Positions 32,852 to 42,381 are shown, counted from the stretch's first letter. The stretch is 47,098 nucleotides of DNA from Spirochaetia bacterium (GCA_900769985.1 CAAGIS010000162.1:1-47098), one strand, 5' to 3'. Notes: generated by a model not told the origin, from the sequence alone. Numbers and translations are program-made.

Positions 32852-32889
32852 AACACTGAAAAATCCTCAGGTAGAATTTATTCAGTGTT
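32852..32889. repeat. Stem-loop repeat, copy 2
   Basis: This is the same 38-nt element as at 26880-26917, with two substitutions. Outer arms are AACACTGA and TCAGTGTT and the loop TCAGGTA is conserved. The inner right arm is GAATTT instead of GGATTT; this pairs as G-U when read from the minus strand. It lies between the exporter operon and the hydrolase gene. Confidence 0.8.
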
Positions 32890-32906
32890 TTCCTAACAGT
32901 CATAAA

Positions 32907-33716
32907 ATGAATAAAAAATTACGGATTTCGATTATTTCAATTTTTTTCTTTTTGTGCTGCATAATTTTTGCAGTCAAGAGAATGTACACAAGAAAGCCTC
33001 TTTCGCCTGCTTTTGACGCGGCATATTTCTGGGCAACTGTTTCGTATCAGGATCAAACATGGCTGTACGAAGAACTCCCGACCGGCCACAAATATTTTCT
33101 CTTTATCCCGGAAAAATTCCGCAACGACAAGGACAACGAACAGGCAAAAATTCCGCTTATAGTAACTTTTCACGGCTCGTGCGAAAAAGGCGTTGCAGTT
33201 TCAAAATACGGACGGATTTTTCTTTCAAAGGAATTTCAGGAAAAAATTTCTGCAAACGGCGCGGCGGTTTTAGTTCCGCTTTCGAGGATTGACTATTTTA
33301 CAGACCCTGCCAGCATGAGCCTTTTAATTCAGAATGTCGTAATCAAAAACAAGTGCATCGACAAAACGAACATCATCGGCTACGGCTTTTCGCAAGGCGC
33401 AAAATTTGTCGTAGAAGTTGCATGCAGAAAACCTGAACTTTTCCGCGCCGTAATCTCAGGCAGCGGATTTTATCAGATTTCAATCTGGGAATTAATTTCC
33501 GTTCTGCCTGTTTCATTTTATTCTGCAATATCCGAAGACGACAAGGGAATTTTTGAACAGGGTTTTAAAACAGGCAGACTGTGTGGCAAATGGTGCAGAA
33601 ATTCAAGATATGTTGAATATAAAACACGACATCACTTTTGGGTAGAACTGGACGACAAGACAGGAAAAAATGACGAAACAGTAATGGACTGGCTTTTTGA
33701 ACTTGTCAACAGGTAA
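32907..33716 (+). CDS. Membrane-anchored alpha/beta hydrolase
   Basis: This 269-residue protein has an N-terminal membrane or signal segment (residues 7-22) and an alpha/beta-hydrolase fold. The nucleophile elbow is GFSQG (160-164, Ser162). The oxyanion segment is VTFHGSCEKG (86-95) and a likely catalytic histidine is in TRHHFWVE near residue 236. The Asp/Glu may lie in ISEDDKG. It resembles phospholipase/carboxylesterase or feruloyl-esterase-like proteins exposed outside the cytoplasm. It follows the exporter operon on the same strand, 106 nt away and after a stem-loop, so co-transcription is uncertain. Substrate unknown. Confidence 0.8.
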   Translation: MNKKLRISIISIFFFLCCIIFAVKRMYTRKPLSPAFDAAYFWATVSYQDQTWLYEELPTGHKYFLFIPEKFRNDKDNEQAKIPLIVTFHGSCEKGVAVSKYGRIFLSKEFQEKISANGAAVLVPLSRIDYFTDPASMSLLIQNVVIKNKCIDKTNIIGYGFSQGAKFVVEVACRKPELFRAVISGSGFYQISIWELISVLPVSFYSAISEDDKGIFEQGFKTGRLCGKWCRNSRYVEYKTRHHFWVELDDKTGKNDETVMDWLFELVNR

Positions 33717-33789
33717 ACATTAATACTATCGCAAAGAAATATGCTTTTAATACTTTCTGACTTATATAGTCATTTCATCTTTTTTCCTT

Positions 33790-33795
33790 TATACT
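33790..33795 (+). promoter_or_regulatory. rnhA -10 box
   Basis: TATACT lies 7 nt upstream of the rnhA ATG. No Shine-Dalgarno is present and no good -35 box is seen at 17-18 nt. Confidence 0.35.
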
Positions 33796-33802
33796 TTATT
33801 TT

Positions 33803-34258
33803 ATGGAAAATGATATTGTAATTTATACAGACGGCGGTTGCTCAGGGAATCCTGGTCCTGGCGGATGGGCATGCGTAATTCTTGCAGACGGAAACGAAAT
33901 ACAACTTTCTGGCGGCGAGAAACTTACGACAAACAATAAAATGGAATTAACCGCCGCAATTTCGGCATTAAGTCAAATTGCAGAAAACCAAAAATTCAAA
34001 GACAGGCCCGTAAGCCTTTACAGCGACAGTCAGTACGTAAAAAACGGAATCACTTCTTGGATTACAAACTGGAAAAAAAACGGCTGGATGACTTCTGCCA
34101 AAAAGCCTGTTTTAAATCAAGACTTATGGCAGAAACTTGATGTACTTAACAGTCAGATTCAAGTAAAATGGAATTGGGTAAAAGGGCACGCAGGAATTAA
34201 ATACAACGAAATCTGCGATGCACTTTGCCAGAAAGAAATAAAAAAACACAAAAACTGA
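33803..34258 (+). CDS. rnhA: Ribonuclease HI
   Basis: This 151-residue enzyme cuts the RNA strand of RNA-DNA hybrids (primer removal, R-loop clearance). All catalytic residues are present at E. coli-like spacing: Asp10 in YTDGGCSGNPG, Glu48 in NNKMELTA, Asp75 in YSDSQYV, Asp139 in NEICDAL, plus His129 in KGHAG. The tryptophan-rich basic protrusion (SWITNWKKNGW) is kept. The gene appears monocistronic. Confidence 0.96.
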   Translation: MENDIVIYTDGGCSGNPGPGGWACVILADGNEIQLSGGEKLTTNNKMELTAAISALSQIAENQKFKDRPVSLYSDSQYVKNGITSWITNWKKNGWMTSAKKPVLNQDLWQKLDVLNSQIQVKWNWVKGHAGIKYNEICDALCQKEIKKHKN

Positions 34259-34310
34259 TTTTTTTTCTGATTTTAGCATTTATTTTTAAAAAAAATTGTA
34301 TGAATAAGAT

Positions 34311-35144
34311 ATGCAAAAAAAATCATTTTTTAAGTTTTGTAAATTCAGCGTTCATGCAATTACCGCATTAATTACGGCACTGATTTTTTCTGCCTGCGAT
34401 TCAAACCAGATTGCCGGGTGCAGGACAGATGTCATTGCCGTAAATTTTCCCATCTGGCCGCCTGACGATACGCAGGGCTACCCCGAACTTCAAAACTGGA
34501 AAATAACTGTCTTAAACAGATTCGGAAGCAAAACTTATTACAGGTCGCCGGATGAAAAATTTATTTCACTTGAAATTTCAAAAGACACGCTTTCTGCAAT
34601 TCAGGTTTTTCCCGTAACGCAGGAAGAATTTTTTTATCCTGCCGGCTGTGTCTATCCTGTCGATTTCCTTGAAAGCTCAAAAGCAGATGCACTGTGGAAA
34701 AACGGCGCACTCGCAAAAATTGTGGCAGAGGCATTGCTGAACGAAAATTTTAAAACAAAAGAAAACCTGCTGTATTACTTTAACTGGAATAAATTAAAGA
34801 CTGCGCTCAATAAAAATGAAGAAGAGGCGTTTGAAAAATTCGACATTAAAAATCCTAAAAAAAATAAAATAAGCTTTTATGCAGATATCAGTGCAACAGT
34901 CCAGAAAATTTATGACTCGCCTTCCCGCTTTACAGTTGAATATTTTGAATCAAAAGCACTTGATATAAAAAAGAATGACGACCTTAAAATTTACGAAGGA
35001 AGCAGCATTCTATTACCGTATATTCCGCTAAATGAATTTTGCAAAGAAAAAGGCTGCATTACAGTTTTAACCGAAAGTCAAAACCATATTACAGCCATTT
35101 TTATAAACGATAAAATTGTTTATCTGAAAAACAGCAGCGCATAA
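34311..35144 (+). CDS. Putative lipoprotein of unknown function
   Basis: This 277-residue protein has a lipoprotein signal: a basic start (MQKKSFFKFCKF), a hydrophobic stretch and the lipobox-like IFSAC with Cys29. The mature part has no recognised motif; it is rich in aromatic and charged residues (for example NFPIWPPDDTQGYPE and LLYYFNWNKLK). It follows rnhA on the same strand and faces the coiled-coil gene. It is probably a surface or periplasmic lipoprotein specific to this lineage. No function is assigned. Confidence 0.72.
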   Translation: MQKKSFFKFCKFSVHAITALITALIFSACDSNQIAGCRTDVIAVNFPIWPPDDTQGYPELQNWKITVLNRFGSKTYYRSPDEKFISLEISKDTLSAIQVFPVTQEEFFYPAGCVYPVDFLESSKADALWKNGALAKIVAEALLNENFKTKENLLYYFNWNKLKTALNKNEEEAFEKFDIKNPKKNKISFYADISATVQKIYDSPSRFTVEYFESKALDIKKNDDLKIYEGSSILLPYIPLNEFCKEKGCITVLTESQNHITAIFINDKIVYLKNSSA

Positions 35145-35174
35145 ATCATAAAAACAGTCACATGCGCTCCAGTT

Positions 35175-36659
35175 TTATTTTTTTATAAGTTTTACAAAAA
35201 ATCCGGGCAAAAGTTCTGCAGCTTCTTCATCAAGTGAAACATAATAAATACCGTCCTTAAACCTCATTGCGCCACTTGCAACTTTTTCATTTTTATCATT
35301 AACAATATTAACGCGGGTACTTCCGTCATTTTTTACGACAGGGCGTACTTCTGACTGAATGTATGCAATAATTTCAGTTGAACTTGTAACAGACAGGACA
35401 AAACCGTCAACTTTGGCTTTTTTTGCATAGTCATTAAATAAAACAGATGAGTTTTCAAGTACAGTTTTTAGTTTTGAAAGTTCATCTTTATATTTTTCTA
35501 CCTGATTTGAAAGCCGTGCATTTTCTGTCTTTACGGAACTTATGCGGTTTGCACCTACCTGCGCAACAGAAGACACCATGTCATAAGCCAGTTGTTTTTC
35601 AGACAGAACAATGCTGTCCATTCCGTTTGAATAAGGAATTGCAGAAGCAAAATTATTCAAGACAATGTAGTCATCGTATTTTTTCTGCAGGGAGCGGAGT
35701 TCCTGTAAATATTCGTCATCTGAATAAGTTACGCTCTGGTTTATGAGGTTGGGGTCAAAATAATCGTAGCTGATTAAAGAAGATGCCTTTTGAACGGCAG
35801 AATTGACTCTTGAATCTTTGATTGCAGGGTCAAGTTTTGCAACAAGACCTTCATAATGGTTTGTCAAGTCACTGATTGCAGCACGCTTTTCTTTATAGCT
35901 TCTGTCCTGAGCTTCTGACATCTGTGTCTTTAAATCCATAATTTTAGTTTCATATTCTTCTGTCAGTTTGCCTTTTTCTATTTCGTGAACCTGACGTTCA
36001 GAGTCCATCTGCTTTTCCCATTCTTGAGCTTTTTCGACATTTTCACTGTCAAAGCTCTTTAATTGGTCTTCATACTGTTTAAGCTCAATGTCAGCAGCTT
36101 GAAGTTTTTCGTCAAATTCATCGTGAATAGCTTTTACAGTTTTTTCATACGAATTACGTACGCGATTTTCCCTGACTGTCCTGTCTTTTTTTGCAAGCTT
36201 GAGTTTTCTGATATAGTCAAGGTCAAGGTCAAGAGAACGTTTTGCCTGTGTCATCTTCTGGTCAAAAGCTGCCTGAAGTTCTGCCTTTGTCTTTGCAGCT
36301 TTTTCGTACAAATCCTGAGTTTTTGAAAGTGCATCAAAAAGATTACGCAAATTCAAATCTTCAAATGCATCAAGTGAAACTTCAATATTGCGGGAATTTA
36401 CGGAAAAACCTGATATAATTGCCCAAGTTGCAAGAACTACACCGACAACAGTCAGCAACAGGACAATCCATACAGAGAGATTTTTATTTTTTCTTGTCTT
36501 TGCATATTCTTTTTCCAAATCATAAGTCGTTACGACTTTCTTTTTGCGCAAAGGCATGATTTCTTCCTGGAGAAAAAGAAGGACATCTCCTTTTTCTTCA
36601 GGAACTGCAGTATTTTCGTTATCAAGAACTGATGAGTCTATTTTGTTGTCATTGTCCAT
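35175..36659 (-). CDS. Coiled-coil membrane protein linked to a cyclase
   Basis: This 494-residue protein has a cytoplasmic N-terminus of about 62 residues, one membrane segment (VWIVLLLTVVGVVLATWAII) and a long charged coiled-coil domain outside (about 100-420). A compact C-terminal domain (GFVLSVTSS to LLPGFFVKLIKK) follows, where a small beta fold is likely. The start at 36659 has GGAGTGG upstream. The coding region overlaps the end of the cyclase gene by 22 nt, so synthesis of the two is probably coupled. It may be an extracytoplasmic sensor or scaffold for the cyclase; no homologue is recognised with certainty. Confidence 0.78.
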   Translation of the reverse strand: MDNDNKIDSSVLDNENTAVPEEKGDVLLFLQEEIMPLRKKKVVTTYDLEKEYAKTRKNKNLSVWIVLLLTVVGVVLATWAIISGFSVNSRNIEVSLDAFEDLNLRNLFDALSKTQDLYEKAAKTKAELQAAFDQKMTQAKRSLDLDLDYIRKLKLAKKDRTVRENRVRNSYEKTVKAIHDEFDEKLQAADIELKQYEDQLKSFDSENVEKAQEWEKQMDSERQVHEIEKGKLTEEYETKIMDLKTQMSEAQDRSYKEKRAAISDLTNHYEGLVAKLDPAIKDSRVNSAVQKASSLISYDYFDPNLINQSVTYSDDEYLQELRSLQKKYDDYIVLNNFASAIPYSNGMDSIVLSEKQLAYDMVSSVAQVGANRISSVKTENARLSNQVEKYKDELSKLKTVLENSSVLFNDYAKKAKVDGFVLSVTSSTEIIAYIQSEVRPVVKNDGSTRVNIVNDKNEKVASGAMRFKDGIYYVSLDEEAAELLPGFFVKLIKK

Positions 36660-38332
36660 ATTCCACTCCATTTTGCAGGGGCACTTTTTCGTCCCATTCT
36701 CTCAAGGAAAACTTCAGAAACTTCAAGTTCTGAACGCTTAAACATTTTTCTAGCTTTGCTCCAGTCTCCTTTGTAATATGCAGAAAGCCCTTCTTCAAAA
36801 ATATCGAATTTTTGAGAAAGTGCAACCGCACCCTGAACAAAAGTATCTATAGGGAAATAAATTTTTTTGCCTTCTGTTTTTCCTTTTACCTGAACAGTAT
36901 CGATTTCGTAAAATTTGTAGCGTTTTGAAACAGTTTCTGCTTCTTCTTTTATGTAATCAGAAACAATGACAGGCAGATGATAAACTCTTGTCAAACCTTC
37001 AAGCCGGCTTGCAGAGTTTACGTTATCACCGATTACGGTATTTGCCATGTGCTCGTCAGAACCGATGTTACCGTAGAAAACAGTTCCACCGTCAATTCCG
37101 ACACCGATGTCAAGTAACGCAGCCTGATATACACGGTCTTCGGCTTTTGTAAGTTTTCGTTTTTTCTCAATCAAAGCCCTGCGTTCTTTCATCTTTTCGC
37201 GGAGTTCGGCAGTAACATTTGTAATTTCCCATGCAGCTTCAATAGACTTAAGGGATTTTACGGCTCCTGTCACTTCTGCACCGAATATTGCAAGAATTGC
37301 ATCGCCGATGATTGAACCGATAACGCCGTCTGTCTGATGCACTGAATGAATTACTTTGTTATAGTGAACGTTTAAAACATCGATAATTTCGTTTCCTAAA
37401 GTTTCAGTTCTGTATGTAAAGCTCTTTATATCAGAAAATAAAATCGTAAGTTCGCGCTGGTTTCCTTCAAGCGAAATTGCATGATTTGAATATGCCTTGT
37501 TTACGACGTCTTTTGAAACGAATTTCTGGAAAGTCGTAAGCAAGTTATTTACGGAAACAGAAAGCGAGTTAAAAGATGCTGCAAGATACGTAATGTCATC
37601 GTTAGGAGCATCATCAATATTTATTACTTCAAGTTGCTGGCGCTGCTGCATGTCGTACAAACTGTTCGTAATTTTTGTAATGTTTCCGAGTACGCGCTTG
37701 AACATAAAAAGTCCGAGGAACAGGAACAATACAGTCAAAATAAGAATGAGCACGGCAGTAATTCCGATGACAGTATACATTTCGCGCATATTGTCAGAAC
37801 GCGACTCTGCACGGACAAAATAACAGTTCCAGTCATTGTGATACTTGTACACACCAAAATATTCACCGAATCCCAAATCAAACGACAACGACCCCTGATC
37901 AACGGAATTGTCAAAGTCAGCATTAAGCCTGTCAAGGACTTCCTTATCAGAAAAAATTTCTGCTTTATAAGATGAATCCTTACACGTGAAAAACAGCATT
38001 TTTCCAGTTCTGTCAAAAGCAAATGCACAGCTGTGCGGCTGGGAAAATCCACTTGACGCAGCTTTTTTTAAGGACTCAATACATTCGTCTTTTTCTTTTG
38101 AATACGAATAAATCTGATATTGATTGCCGGCAGTAATGTACATTTCTTTGAGCTGATTTACAATAAGCTGATTAGTCAAAGCCGTTTTTTGACGTTCAGA
38201 AAGATTGATTGACAGAAAGTTCGTCATAAAATTTGACAGAAGAATAAGCACGATAAAAATTGCAAGAATCTTTACTGAAATAGGAACTATTGGAGTTTTT
38301 CCAACGTATTGAAATATTTTTTTTCTAGCCAC
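36638..38332 (-). CDS. Membrane class III adenylate/guanylate cyclase
   Basis: This 564-residue protein has two TM segments flanking an extracytoplasmic sensor of about 150 residues, a HAMP-like linker and a class III cyclase domain. Metal-binding aspartates are in LTILFSDIKSFT and GDAILAIFG, and the transition-state Asn/Arg segment is IGDNVNSASRLEG. A C-terminal extension (about 60 residues, AYYKGDWSKARKMFKR) looks TPR-like. It should make cAMP (possibly cGMP). I place the start at a GTG at 38332 preceded by GGAGG 11 nt upstream; an in-frame ATG at 38380 would add 16 residues and lacks a clear ribosome-binding site. The coiled-coil gene overlaps its end. Confidence 0.9.
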   Translation of the reverse strand: MARKKIFQYVGKTPIVPISVKILAIFIVLILLSNFMTNFLSINLSERQKTALTNQLIVNQLKEMYITAGNQYQIYSYSKEKDECIESLKKAASSGFSQPHSCAFAFDRTGKMLFFTCKDSSYKAEIFSDKEVLDRLNADFDNSVDQGSLSFDLGFGEYFGVYKYHNDWNCYFVRAESRSDNMREMYTVIGITAVLILILTVLFLFLGLFMFKRVLGNITKITNSLYDMQQRQQLEVINIDDAPNDDITYLAASFNSLSVSVNNLLTTFQKFVSKDVVNKAYSNHAISLEGNQRELTILFSDIKSFTYRTETLGNEIIDVLNVHYNKVIHSVHQTDGVIGSIIGDAILAIFGAEVTGAVKSLKSIEAAWEITNVTAELREKMKERRALIEKKRKLTKAEDRVYQAALLDIGVGIDGGTVFYGNIGSDEHMANTVIGDNVNSASRLEGLTRVYHLPVIVSDYIKEEAETVSKRYKFYEIDTVQVKGKTEGKKIYFPIDTFVQGAVALSQKFDIFEEGLSAYYKGDWSKARKMFKRSELEVSEVFLERMGRKSAPAKWSGIWTMTTK

Positions 38333-38435
38333 TTTATAAAATACCTCCAGAGCAGAAAATATATAATAAGTGCGAAACATTCATAATTTATCTTCCCATT
38401 GCTAAAAATAGAAAACAATTATAAAGTATTATATC

Positions 38436-40028
38436 ATGATTTCATTAGAAAAAAAAGAAAAAAACATTGTAAAATCAGGAATAAAACTGTCTTTTTTAAC
38501 ATTAATTTCAAGAATTCTGGGCGTAATAAGGGAAGCGACAAAAGCGCATTTTCTCGGAACAAGCGGTCTTGCAGATGCATTCGGCGTTGCGTTTTTAATT
38601 CCCAACCTGCTGAGAAGACTCTTTGCAGAAAACAGCATTTCGGTAGCATTTATTCCAACATTCCGCGGCTATCTTGAAGAAAGCAGAGAAAAAAAGGAAA
38701 CGCAGGATTTCTTAAATTCAACATTTACGCTGATTACTTTTCTTACGACTGCCGCAGTCATAGCAGGAATTTTAATCACGCCGTTCATCGTCAGAATTTT
38801 TTACAATGATGCAGAACAGGCTGTAATTCAGGAAACTATAATTTTAACGAGAATAATGTTTCCGTATTTAATCGTAATTTCAATTGCGGCACTCTTCCAG
38901 GGAATTTTGAATACGATGAACATTTTTTCGCCGTCAGGATTTACGCCGATTCTATTTAATCTGTGCGTAATTGCAGGCACTGTTTTTCTTTCTAAAAAAA
39001 CGGAAAATCCGGCGCGCGCAATGTCTGTCGGTGTCATTACAGGCGGAGTTGTTCAGGCGGTTTTTCAGCTGCCGTTCGTTTTAAAATCTGGCTGGAAAGT
39101 TTCGCTGACTTCGCTTAAAAAAACTTTTTCAAACGAAGGAACTAAAAAAGTAATTTCACTTGTAATTCCGACAATCGTAGGAATGGCGTCTTACCAGCTC
39201 AACGATTTAGTTTCAACGGCACTTGCAGGAAGAGCTGGTCAGGGAATCGTATCGAGCCTTCAATATTCACTGCGATTGCAGGAACTCATTTTAGGAATTT
39301 TTGCCGTTTCAATCGGAACTGTAATTCTTCCCGATTTAGCAGGACTTGCAAAAAAACAGAAATGGAACGAATACAACAGAATGTTGATTAATGCAATCAA
39401 AATCATTGCAGTAATCTGTATTCCGATTACGTTTTATTCACTCATAACTGGCAGGGAAATAATTTCGCTTGTATTTAAAAGCCGTGCTTTTAACGATGAA
39501 TCTGTAAGGCTGACATTAAGCGTTTTTGTCTTTCACATTGCGGGACTGTTTTTTATTGCTGCAAACAGAATAATCTCGCCGGCATTTTACGCGCAGGGCA
39601 ACACAAAGCTTCCGACACTTGCAGGAATAATCTCATTCGGTGCAAACATCTTACTTGCCTTTTTGCTTTCTATAAAATGGAAAGGGCCTGGAATTGCACT
39701 TGCGCTTTCAGTTTCAAGCGTAATAAACACAGTATGCCTTTTTATGTTCCTTCACAAGTTGAACACTGCAGACACAGGCAAGATTGCAAAAGCTTCTATA
39801 TTGTACTGTTTAAAAATAATTTTACTTTCGCTCGTTGCAAGCATTCCGGTTTATTTTGTACACCCGGTCTTTGTAAAAAAATACATTCATCTGGGACGTT
39901 TTTTAGGAAACGGAATTCCGCTTTTGCTTTCCTGCATTATTTTTGCACTTGCAGGAATTTTTCTTCTTTTTATAACGAAAGATGAAATACTCAGCGTAAT
40001 ATTCAGCAAATTAAAAAAACAAAAATAA
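38436..40028 (+). CDS. murJ: Lipid II flippase MurJ
   Basis: This 530-residue MATE-like/MviN protein has about 14 membrane segments. Family motifs include the N-terminal SRILGVIREATKAHFLG with ADAFGVAFLIPNLLRRLFAE, and an N-terminal arginine cluster matching the lipid II-binding cavity. It moves lipid II across the cytoplasmic membrane for peptidoglycan synthesis. No Shine-Dalgarno is seen; AT-rich boxes (TATAAA at 38420-38425) lie 10 nt before the ATG. It is divergent from the cyclase gene and followed after 10 nt by an M24 peptidase gene. Confidence 0.95.
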   Translation: MISLEKKEKNIVKSGIKLSFLTLISRILGVIREATKAHFLGTSGLADAFGVAFLIPNLLRRLFAENSISVAFIPTFRGYLEESREKKETQDFLNSTFTLITFLTTAAVIAGILITPFIVRIFYNDAEQAVIQETIILTRIMFPYLIVISIAALFQGILNTMNIFSPSGFTPILFNLCVIAGTVFLSKKTENPARAMSVGVITGGVVQAVFQLPFVLKSGWKVSLTSLKKTFSNEGTKKVISLVIPTIVGMASYQLNDLVSTALAGRAGQGIVSSLQYSLRLQELILGIFAVSIGTVILPDLAGLAKKQKWNEYNRMLINAIKIIAVICIPITFYSLITGREIISLVFKSRAFNDESVRLTLSVFVFHIAGLFFIAANRIISPAFYAQGNTKLPTLAGIISFGANILLAFLLSIKWKGPGIALALSVSSVINTVCLFMFLHKLNTADTGKIAKASILYCLKIILLSLVASIPVYFVHPVFVKKYIHLGRFLGNGIPLLLSCIIFALAGIFLLFITKDEILSVIFSKLKKQK

Positions 40029-40038
40029 GGACATAAAA

Positions 40039-41184
40039 ATGAAAAACTATTCCGCAGAAGAAATGAAAACAATTTACGAAACAAGACGAAAACGGCTTGC
40101 AGATTTTATGAAACAGAATAATGTTTCGGCTGCCGTTTTTGAAGACAGCGAAGAACACCGCGATGCAAGCGTGCGATATTTTTGCGGTCATATAAGTGAC
40201 GGAATTCTGATTATAGACAGCGATGCAAAGTCAGTTTTAATTCCATGGGACATAAACCTTGCAAATGAAAATGCGTTTGCAGATAAAATAATTCCGTTTA
40301 CAAGATATGAGCGCGACAACGTCAGGGCAATAAAAGCAGCCTTGTCAGCTTTTCAGAAAAAACAGAAACTTGTCGTTGAAATTCCGCCGGCTTCATCATA
40401 TCTTTTATTTTTAAAAATCGTTGATGCACTGCCTGAATGGGATGTCCGCTGCAGGGAAAACGGCTGTCATAAGTTCACTTCTGCAATGCGTGCCATAAAA
40501 GATGAATACGAAATTGAATGTACAAAAGAAGCTGCCAGAATCGGTGACAAAATTATCGACGAAATCGAACAGCGCATAAAAAAAGGAAAGATAAAGACAG
40601 AAACTGATGTTGCGCTTTTTATCGAAAGTGAATGCCGCAAGTACGGCTGTGAAAAAACTGGTTTTGACACTCTGGCTGCAGGACCTGCAAGAAGTTTTGC
40701 AATTCACTGTTTTCCAAATTATACGGCAAATCCATGGCCGGAAAATGGTCTTTCAATTTTAGACTTCGGTGTCGTTTACAAAGGTTATACAAGCGATACG
40801 ACGCTCACTGTTGCAAAAGGTAAATTGTCAAAAACGCAGGAAGAATTAATTTTACTTGTTGAAAAAGCTTTTAAAAAAGGACTTGACCTTTACAAAAAAG
40901 GAATTTCAATCAGAACGGCTGCAGCAAAAGTCGATGAAATTTTTGCTGCAGGAAAGCGCTCCATGCCGCACGGTCTCGGTCACGGAATCGGTCTTGAAAT
41001 CCACGAGTTTCCATTTGTAAGGCAGCGCGCAGAACCAGAAATTGAATTTGCACCAGGCATGATTGTAACTCTTGAACCGGGACTTTACGATAAAGAAGCC
41101 GGTGGCGTAAGGCTTGAAAACGATGTCCTAATAACAGAAAACGGAAACGAAGTCATTACTCATTCAAGGATAATACGGCTTTAA
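40039..41184 (+). CDS. M24-family Xaa-Pro aminopeptidase-like metallopeptidase
   Basis: This 381-residue protein has an N-terminal creatinase-like domain (about 1-140) and a pita-bread M24 domain. Metal ligands appear intact: two aspartates in LDFGVVYKGYTSDTTLT, His in HGLGHGIGLEIHE, Glu in TLEPGLY and Glu in VRLENDVLI. Aminopeptidase P/prolidase relatives remove N-terminal residues next to proline. AAGGAC precedes the ATG. It is 10 nt after murJ, so the two are probably co-transcribed, though no functional link is known. Confidence 0.92.
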   Translation: MKNYSAEEMKTIYETRRKRLADFMKQNNVSAAVFEDSEEHRDASVRYFCGHISDGILIIDSDAKSVLIPWDINLANENAFADKIIPFTRYERDNVRAIKAALSAFQKKQKLVVEIPPASSYLLFLKIVDALPEWDVRCRENGCHKFTSAMRAIKDEYEIECTKEAARIGDKIIDEIEQRIKKGKIKTETDVALFIESECRKYGCEKTGFDTLAAGPARSFAIHCFPNYTANPWPENGLSILDFGVVYKGYTSDTTLTVAKGKLSKTQEELILLVEKAFKKGLDLYKKGISIRTAAAKVDEIFAAGKRSMPHGLGHGIGLEIHEFPFVRQRAEPEIEFAPGMIVTLEPGLYDKEAGGVRLENDVLITENGNEVITHSRIIRL

Positions 41185-41220
41185 GTTTGTTTTAAAGCGC
41201 AAGACTTGTCAGTATAAAAC

Positions 41221-42366
41221 TTATTCTCCGGAACTTGTAAAATTTATCTGCCCTGTTATGTTGCCGCCAAACGGAAGCATGATTATAACATCAGGATTAT
41301 ATTTTGCTATAAGTTCCGGGGAAAGATTCCAGTAGCTGTCAATGTTAAAATCTTTATAAGTAAGAAGCATAAACTGTTTTATTCCCTGCTGGAATGAATC
41401 GCTTAAAAGCAATACATTTAAATCTGTCTTTGCATCAAGTGAAGTCAGATTATTTATATTCCTGTTTGTATAAGCATTGTCATAAGTATACCTGCTTGCA
41501 GCATTCCTGTTTTCAAAAACTGATTTTCTGACTAAGGCTTCTTTTAAACTCTGTACGGAATTATCAGAACTGTCAAAGATTCTTGTTTCAAACTTAGGAC
41601 TGATTAAATTGTAATCATCTGCAGATGCAAAAAGCAAGCCTGTTCTTTGACCTCGTGAACCTAAATGCCATTTTCTGTATGTTTCAATATTGTAATTTTC
41701 AAAATCAAGCAAAGAAGTATCTAAAAAAGTTCCAGTAAGATATGCAACCATCGGAGCAATTTTTGTATATCCGTAAAATGCGCCTTCGTTTGTCCAGTGA
41801 TGATCAGTTTTATAATACAAGTCATACTGATTAATGCCATCCTCGTGCATACATTCCCTTAAATCAAGAACATTGACATCTGCTTTTTTAAGGTTTTCTA
41901 TCATTGCATCAATCGCTTGATTTCTAACATCATTGACTCCGACAGGAAGCTGTGGGTCAAATTTTGAAATTTTATAAGCAGTCTGTGCATACAAAAAAAC
42001 AACATCATTTTTTTTACAATAATCGTTAAAGGCAATGATGCTGTTACTGCTGTCAGAAAGGACTTGAACATTATAATCACTGTTAACGACAGTAAGATAT
42101 CCGTTGTTTAATTTAACGATGCCGTTCATTTCCCTGTGCAAAAAAATTTTATGAAATAGTCCGTTCAAATCAACAAGCTGCATTTTAAACGGAATATAGC
42201 CGTAAAACTTTTCTTCAATTTTATTTTTAAAAGTATTTGCAGATTCATAATTTGAAAATACTTTTCCAGAAAAAATTTTCTGTACATAACTGAAATATGA
42301 CATACCGCCAAAAACACATATAACTGCAAAAAATACAATAGCATGACAAAAAGTAATTTTCTTCAT
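41221..42366 (-). CDS. AlgJ/AlgX-like O-acyltransfer protein (DHHW family)
   Basis: This 381-residue protein has one N-terminal membrane anchor (residues 6-27) and an extracytoplasmic SGNH-like domain. The DHHW motif is clear in YYKTDHHWTNEGAFYGY, and a later serine in LLLSDSFQQG is the likely nucleophile. In alginate and related systems such proteins take acyl groups passed by the MBOAT partner and load them on polysaccharide. The MBOAT gene is directly upstream (15-nt gap), so the pair probably O-acetylates an envelope or secreted glycan. Which glycan is unknown. Confidence 0.85.
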   Translation of the reverse strand: MKKITFCHAIVFFAVICVFGGMSYFSYVQKIFSGKVFSNYESANTFKNKIEEKFYGYIPFKMQLVDLNGLFHKIFLHREMNGIVKLNNGYLTVVNSDYNVQVLSDSSNSIIAFNDYCKKNDVVFLYAQTAYKISKFDPQLPVGVNDVRNQAIDAMIENLKKADVNVLDLRECMHEDGINQYDLYYKTDHHWTNEGAFYGYTKIAPMVAYLTGTFLDTSLLDFENYNIETYRKWHLGSRGQRTGLLFASADDYNLISPKFETRIFDSSDNSVQSLKEALVRKSVFENRNAASRYTYDNAYTNRNINNLTSLDAKTDLNVLLLSDSFQQGIKQFMLLTYKDFNIDSYWNLSPELIAKYNPDVIIMLPFGGNITGQINFTSSGE

Positions 42367-42381
42367 TATTCACCTCTCAGA

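Noticed and set aside
35145..35174. Possible bidirectional terminator between the lipoprotein and coiled-coil genes
   Set aside because: AAAAC/GTTTT pairing with a mismatch and a long loop is not convincing.
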